From Podocnemis expansa (Eukaryota > Chordata > Testudines > Podocnemididae): a stretch of 64,000 bases of DNA. The translations under genes were made by a program, and so were the position numbers. Where the stretch lies: contig ML681998.1 of assembly GCA_007922195.1 (NCBI GenBank), positions 19,372,847-19,436,846 of the forward strand, read 5' to 3'. Of the stretch, positions 58,793 through 64,000 are shown in pieces; the first letter of the stretch is position 1, and each line of letters starts with the position of its first letter. The notes below the pieces were generated by a model that searched no databases, was not told the origin of the DNA, and worked only from the letters and a program-made list of their open reading frames with translations.

Positions 58793-58871
58793 CGGAGGAG
58801 GAGCGGAAGATCATCCTGGCCGTCATGGAGCGGCAGAAGAAGGAGGAGGAGAAGGAGCAGTCCGTGCTGAA
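58726..58871 (+). CDS. RIMS2: RIMS2 first coding exon (Rab3-binding N-terminus)
   Basis: The exon starts 'MSAPVGPRGG' and contains 'EMPDLSHLTEEERKIILAVM' and 'ERQKKEEEKEQSVLK', the start of the N-terminal Rab-binding helix of RIM proteins, which precedes the FYVE-like zinc finger encoded by later exons. RIM2 is a presynaptic active-zone scaffold that binds Rab3 on vesicles, Munc13 and calcium channels. The exon ends with the donor 'gtaagg' after two bases of the final Lys codon. The stretch between 'GPRG' and 'EMPDLSH' is shorter than in mammalian RIMS2 as I remember it. Later exons lie beyond the window. The location 26 kb downstream of DCAF13 on the same strand fits vertebrate synteny. Confidence 0.95.
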
Positions 58872-59647
58872 GTAAGGGCGCGGTGCGGGGCTGGGGGAGG
58901 AGGCCGCGCGGCCGGGGGGCGGTTGGCGGTGGGCGGGGGGCTCGGCGCCAACATGGCCGCGCGGCCGTTGCTCCGCCGCGCGCCGGGAGGAGGCCGCGGG
59001 CCGGGCGCTGAGCGCGTGGCGCGGCCGGCGCGCGAGGCCGCGGCCTAGGCGCCGGCGGTGGGTCTGTCGGGGCCGCCATCTTCCTCCCCCGGCGTCGCCC
59101 GCCGCCCTTCCTCGCCCACCAGCCGCCTCCGCGCGTAGGCGCGGCCCCGGCACCTGTGGGGCCCCGGGGCCTGTCCCGCCGCCCGCCGGCCCGGGCGCTG
59201 AGGCGGGAAAGGCGTCGCCACCGCCGCTTCAGCACCAAGGAGCTGTCCAGGCCGGGGGGGAGGTGTTTGTGGCCCTGCTGGGCCGCCTCCCGGCCCCGCT
59301 CGGGGTGCGGGCCGTTTTGGCTCTGGGAGCTGCGGCGTGCAGGGGCGGGTGCTGAGGAAACGCAAACTTTTTCCCGTCGTCTGCCGCTCCCTTCGCCCCT
59401 CCGCGGCGCTTGGGGAGGGATGCAGAGGTGATGGTGGCAGGTGAATGGGAAGATATTGGGTTTGGAACCCCGATCTGCGCCTTTCTCCCGCATCCCCGCT
59501 GCTCACAGCCGCCTAAAATCTCACCAGAACTGGCCCCCTGTCTGGCGAAATGGCCACGTTCCCCTCCGATGGTTTGGACCTGAAGAACCACCTTACTAGG
59601 TGCAGTATCAGCTGGCTGAATATAGAAAGGCCAGAAAAGAGGCAGCC

Positions 59648-60039
59648 CAGTATTTTGCCAAGTTCCAAAGAGGCAGCCCTGTAAGTCTGGTCCAGCAAAA
59701 AAACAGAGAGTCCTGTGGCACTTAAAGACTAACAGATTTATTTTTCACATGAACTTTCGGGGAAAAAATCCCAGGTCATCAGATGGTTCTTTTCCCATTT
59801 CAACAGGTGATTTGACTTCAGCCTTCCCAGGGCTTGAACCTTAACAACTGCTCTGATTTGCTGTTGCTGTATGACCTGATCCCGTATCTTATACTTCTTT
59901 GCATTTATTTTCATTCCATTCTGTAAGTTTCCCCATCTTCGAAGCTGCTGATGAAGTGGGATTTTCTCCCACAAAAGCTCATGCGGAAAATAAATCTAGG
60001 TGCCACAGGACTCCTTGTTTTTATTTAGTGCAGTATTTT
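59648..60039. mobile_element. Palindromic 'gtcctgtggcac' repeat in RIMS2 intron 1, 9 bp target duplication
   Basis: The insert is 59657-60030. It is flanked by 'cagtatttt' at 59648-59656 and 60031-60039. The left part has 'ccaaagaggcagccctgtaa' and 'agtcctgtggcacttaaaga', and the right part has the inverse order ('aaaataaatctaggtgccac', 'aggactccttgttt'), so the two ends are inverted copies. The middle (59790-59950) is unique and carries a short minus-strand frame (59738-59974) that I do not trust as a gene. It is the longest copy of the family here. Confidence 0.85.
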
Positions 60040-60239
60040 ATCACAGTACATGTAGTTAAGGCTAAAAAGACAGAACTCCATGAGTTAGCTCTGTGTCTTG
60101 ACCCTTGTAGTCTTCAACTGTTCCATCAAAATCCATAGTTAAAAGATATCTTTGGGCCCTAATGCTTGAGTGGAAGCATCTGCCTTAGAGTCATTGTTTC
60201 ACTAGGAATATTGTATGTTAGAGGAAAATTAAGCTATGG

Positions 60240-60330
60240 CTATCCTTTAAATAAGAGTTACTGAAGGGAGAAGAAATCATGGAGTTCTGTAGCACTTCTA
60301 AAGACTCATAAATTTAAGAGTGCTCCAGTT
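60240..60330. mobile_element. Diverged fragment of the 'gtcctgtggcac' family
   Basis: 'catggagttctgtagcactt' followed by 'ctaaagactcataaattt' matches the module 'gagtcctgtggcacttaaag' + 'actaacagattt'. It is old and short. Confidence 0.5.
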
Positions 60331-60978
60331 TTTAAATCCTTTTCAATGTCCCTTTGCTTTAAAAAAGTGCTTTCATTGGTCAACATTTTGAAAAGCACAG
60401 CTGTGTGACTCAAACACTGGAAATTAAATTTCATATTTTATCACTTGATTCTACGTAATCTAAAGTAATTCAGAATATAAAATAGCTGACTTTTAATGTT
60501 ATGGTGATCACACTGTGCCACTCATTTTCAATTAATTACATATTTATTGCATTTCAAAATTAAGTAATAATGTAGATCTTTAACTTTTTGTCTTTAAAAA
60601 CATCAGTATGAGAAGAAATGATACACTGATTGCAAGTATAACATCAATATATAATAGCATTAAAGATTAACTAATATTGCTGGCAATTCTATTTTGGATT
60701 CTGTAATGTTTGTGATTTTAAAAATTGCATTTACTGTCAACCAGTAAGAATATAAATGCACTTTTACATTGTTACATATTTGTTCAATGTAGAATTTAAA
60801 CACATGATTAAATGTGATTGTGACATATGCATGTGGAGTTAGCTAATTTCAGGAGTAAGGTTGTTACAAGGCTAAGAATTTCATACATTATTACTAATAT
60901 GCAAATTTTAAGTAAGGTAAGTTCGTAGCATTTTAAGAAGGAGGCTTCAACTAACATCAAATGGCTTAAGTGCAAGGA

Positions 60979-61228
60979 TAAGTGTAAATAAAAGCAGCGA
61001 GAGTCCTGTGGCACCTTATAGACTAACAAGTTTCTTCAGGCATAAGCTTCTATGGGCTCCAACCCACTTTGTCAGATGCAACATGATGCATCTGAGAAAG
61101 TGGGTTGGAGCCTATGAAAGCTTATGCCTGAAGAAATCTGTTAGTCTATAAGGTGCCACAAGGCTCTCGCTGCCTTTGCCGTACACAGACTAACACGGCT
61201 ACCCCTCTGGAAATTTCTAAGTGTAAAT
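60979..61228. mobile_element. Near-perfect hairpin of the 'gtcctgtggcac' family, 11 bp target duplication
   Basis: The insert is 60990-61217. Identical 11-mers 'taagtgtaaat' flank it at 60979-60989 and 61218-61228. It holds two head-to-head units: the left arm 60993-61080 ('agcagcgagagtcctgtggc' ... 'gcataagcttctatgggctc' ... 'gtcagatgca') is the reverse complement, with few mismatches, of the right arm 61087-61173, around a 6 base loop. The right side continues to 'acagactaacacggctaccc' and 'ctctgg'. It is non-coding. Confidence 0.9.
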
Positions 61229-61980
61229 GATTTTCTGTTTTTTAAATTAAAGTTTGATCTGTTATTGCCTGAGGACACAGTCAGTGCAGAAGGAGTTGTG
61301 TGTGGGAGAGGAATACATGCAGTTGCAAAGTAAACTAAGGTGATATCACACCCCTCATTAGAACTTCGAGAGAGGCTATATGAATTCACAGAGGCTTAGC
61401 TTCTCATTGCTTTTGTGTTCAAATCTCCTATTGCTGGAGCTAGGTCAATTTATACCAGCTGAAGAGCTGACCCAATATCTTTCCAATAAGAAGTGTCATT
61501 TCTGTAATTCCAGCTTTTCAGTTGCCATGGCTGTATGTGGATAGTGTGGTGGAGGCTGAGAGTTGTGTATAAGGATTTTGAAAGACTATATGCCAAAGTA
61601 TGTATGTACAGAATGAACTGAAACAACTCTCTTATAGAAGTATTATTGTCAATGGGAGTTATATAGGTAGATTACTAGTAATTTTTCAGGACCTTGATGA
61701 GTGACAGAGTTTCAGGTAAACAGCTTATCAATACTATTTCCTAAAGACATTTTATTTTCAGTATTCAACTTGAGATATTCACCTTATAGTTTCAAAGAAC
61801 CATTTAGTCTAAAATTTTTCTATATTTACCAGAAAAATATAGTCATAAAAAAGTTTGTTCTGTTCTTTAAGGTAAATATTTGCACTTCAACCTTCTTGAC
61901 AGGTATGTTTCCCAACTAATAAAAGAAAACAAGACTATTAATACGACGTGTACATTTAACTGTTCTGATTGCTATGATGC
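61229..61980. other. RIMS2 intron 1, nothing recognised
   Basis: AT-rich sequence without a named repeat or open frame of interest. Confidence 0.5.
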
Positions 61981-61984
61981 AACA

Positions 61985-62090
61985 AATCAGAGCCAAATTC
62001 TGCACTTATTATTCAAGTAAAATCTGTGTTGAAGGCAACTTCTTTTAAGTGAAAGGGACTTTTGTTTGAGTAAGATCAAATTTGCTGAAA
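61985..62090. repeat. Diverged hairpin-type amniote MITE
   Basis: 'cagagccaaattctgcactt' opens the element and 'gagtaagatcaaatttg' closes it, as in the 'gggccaaattctg' reptile repeats, with a partly paired middle ('gaaggcaacttcttttaagt'). Confidence 0.45.
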
Positions 62091-62094
62091 ACTT

Positions 62095-63390
62095 TGAGCT
62101 GACATTTGGAGAGGTCTTGTTTATTTGAGAGTCTTGTTAGAGAATCAAAGGAGATAAGGATGGATTTTGTATAAGCTTTGGGGGAATTTATGATGATTGA
62201 ATGCCTGTATGAGGTGCTATCCCCTTCCTCTATGCTGCTGTTTTCATCCCTACCGTTTCAAATTCTTCCCTGATGCCCGTGGTGTGATATTTTAGCACCT
62301 TCTGGAATTTTGTTGAAAGGCATGACTAGTATCTGTAGCATGAATTGTTTCTTTTTATTCCTCTCCCCTTCTGTCTCTTGGGGAAATGTGTGTATGTCTG
62401 TTTTAAAAAGTATGGATATCTCATTTCTGGCTTTATCCATGCTCTAATCTTTCCAGGGAGGGGAGGTAGATGCTTTTTAGAGTTTGCATCTGCAGGAGTT
62501 AATTCTGATAAGGTCAGCATGAAATCCTGCTGAGATTTGTTGGGAGAAGATGACACATAAAGTGGCTGTTTACCAAATCTGCTCCCTTCTGGCAGGCTCT
62601 GTCTCCTAAATGCACACAGCTGTAGCCCGGCAGTGTTCCCATGGAGGAGGAAGGGGAAGGATGCTGTGCTGTTTTGTGACTCTGAACCTCTCCTTTGGAA
62701 GTTTTGGTCCTACTGGAGTAGGGATTTTATTTCTGTCATCCCTGATTTGTTTAATGTTGATTTGGTTCAGTGTAATAGTTTCTGCTCTTGGTCCTTAAGG
62801 TGGTTATTCTATATATTAGCTCACTTTGTTGCATTTGTTTATTCTGAATCAGTTGGAGGCCTAAATCTGTGATTCCTGACTAGTGTTTCAACCTCAAAAT
62901 ATTTAAACATTTATTGTTGTAATTTATTTGAGAGGCAATTTCTCTTTATTGGGCACCAAAGTAACATTTTAGTATTGGACTTTCATTTTTAATCTAGAAA
63001 ACTGAACATTTTTAAAGTGTTTCTTCTATCGGAAAAATTTTTTTGCTGAGCTCTTAAAAAAAAAAGTATTTGAATTAACAGACAAAGTAAAGGAAGTATA
63101 GTAAGAAGATACAAAATCATTTAAGTAACTAAATAGAAAAATATCTTGAGCAATATTTAATGTAAATAGTGTATGTAGTCAAGATGCAGTATATTTTATA
63201 TTTTTTGTATATAATTTAGCCCAATTAAACTACAAAACTGTGGTATGTTTTGAGCCTCTGTTGTTGTAGGGACTTTATTAAATTTGCATAATGAACTTTT
63301 GTTTATAGTACATGTGCTTTTCACCTCCTTCTAGTTTTATCAGTGCAAACTTTCTAACAGATTTTCACGTCATATTGTCTCTATTTAAAT
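62095..63390. other. RIMS2 intron 1, nothing recognised
   Basis: AT-rich intron; no exon of RIMS2 and no named repeat. Confidence 0.5.
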
Positions 63391-63394
63391 GAAT

Positions 63395-63482
63395 TTATGG
63401 GCTCAATCTTGTGAGGTGCTAACTATCCCCTACTTCCACTGGATTTATTGTCATAGAGGACACTTTGCAGGATTTGGTCCTA
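63395..63482. repeat. Hairpin-type amniote MITE
   Basis: 'gggctcaatcttgtgaggtg' and 'ctttgcaggatttggtcc' form inverted ends around a 'cttccactggatttattg' centre. Confidence 0.55.
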
Positions 63483-63489
63483 TATTCAA

Positions 63490-64000
63490 AAAATAATAGA
63501 AATTAAGTCTATATGAATCTGACTTTGGTGCTGGTGGGCTGGCTTTCAGAAATTGCTCATTTGGAGGCCTCACAAAGGTTAGCAAGGTGGCAATATTGCA
63601 TAACAAAGTTGGGAGTGGTCTTTCAGGGGTATATGCATTTGTCCAGTTTACCTGCAATGTTACCAGTGGTTGACTGCTATTTCATGTGACCAGTCTGTTC
63701 CACCCTATGAAAACCAGGACAAAATGCTGTTCTCTATAAAACCAACAGGAACAGGTTCTGAAATCATATAGATTTCCTTTTCTCCCTCCTTCCCACCAAG
63801 AGATACCCTATTTATAAATAAACTGAAAATGTGGTGTTCATTGACATGCAGAGTGGGTATGATTAAGGGATTGGAAGAGGAGATGATTTTCACATGTGTT
63901 TTTTGACATGGTCAGGTTACAGCCAAAGAGGGTCAGAGAAGAGGAGTTCTCAGTAGTCATGAATCAAGATCACCAAGTGCTTAATGTTAGAAATGAAGTG
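63490..64000. other. RIMS2 intron 1, nothing recognised
   Basis: No feature visible up to the window edge. Confidence 0.5.

Larger units (their letters stand above)
58060..59350 (+). promoter_or_regulatory. RIMS2: RIMS2 CpG island promoter
   Basis: About 1.3 kb of very GC-rich, CpG-dense sequence in an otherwise AT-rich, CpG-poor window, centred on the first RIMS2 coding exon. It holds many GC boxes ('ggggcgggg'), including a five-unit array at 58160-58184, and CCAAT-free GC-rich text on both sides. The long minus-strand ORFs inside it are a side effect of few stop codons in GC-rich DNA. Confidence 0.85.

Noticed and set aside
58065..59506. Long minus-strand ORFs (up to 366 codons) in the CpG island
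   Set aside because: They overlap each other in several frames, have arginine/proline/alanine-rich low-complexity text and arise because GC-rich DNA has few stop codons; the exon on the + strand explains the region.
59738..59974. 78-codon minus-strand ORF in the 59657-60030 repeat
   Set aside because: It has no recognised domain and spans the repeat's inverted ends; probably chance.
1..64000. CRISPR arrays, tRNA or rRNA genes, bacterial operons
   Set aside because: No regularly spaced identical repeats, no tRNA cloverleaf with A/B boxes that I could recognise, and split genes with GT-AG introns throughout.

Overview
The window is a stretch of vertebrate nuclear chromosome. The interspersed repeats point to a turtle, with a crocodilian as the alternative. 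The evidence is CR1 LINEs with the tandem ATTCTATG-type 3' tail, a decayed DIRS tyrosine-recombinase retrotransposon, many hAT-type MITEs, and a palindromic repeat carrying the motif 'gtcctgtggcac(c/t)tta(t/a)agactaaca'. There is no bacterial, plasmid or CRISPR content. About 2% or less of the window is protein coding, and both recognised genes lie on the + strand.

Positions 1-33.2 kb hold the 3' half of DCAF13 (WDSOF1/Sof1). Five exons (2001-2083, 7899-8063, 17844-17979, 31490-31653, 32518-32605) join in phase with canonical AG/GT borders and encode the last WD repeats and the Sof1 C-terminal tail, followed by a 3' UTR and polyA signals. The introns are full of repeats: hAT MITEs, a 3.7 kb DIRS relic about 290 bp after the second exon, a GC-rich MITE core, and a 2.5 kb minus-strand CR1 that still has a 395-codon uninterrupted reverse-transcriptase segment.

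Positions 33.2-58 kb are intergenic: old minus-strand CR1 pieces, MITEs, a gypsy RT/RNase H relic near 39 kb, and long AT-rich stretches with nothing I recognise.

Positions 58.06-59.35 kb are a CpG island holding the promoter and first coding exon of RIMS2 (58726-58871), the presynaptic Rab3-interacting scaffold. The order DCAF13 then RIMS2, same strand, is as on human 8q22.3, which supports both calls. The rest of the window is the start of RIMS2 intron 1.

The most notable patterns are not genes. (1) Four copies of one palindromic repeat family lie between 53.4 and 61.2 kb around the RIMS2 promoter, each flanked by a 9-17 bp target-site duplication, as for Penelope-like or other target-primed elements. 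(2) Five hAT MITEs have readable 8 bp duplications, all of the form nnnTAnnn, a Buster-type signature. (3) The DIRS relic keeps its inverted-end architecture. (4) The RIMS2 start codon is overlapped by an out-of-frame upstream ORF.
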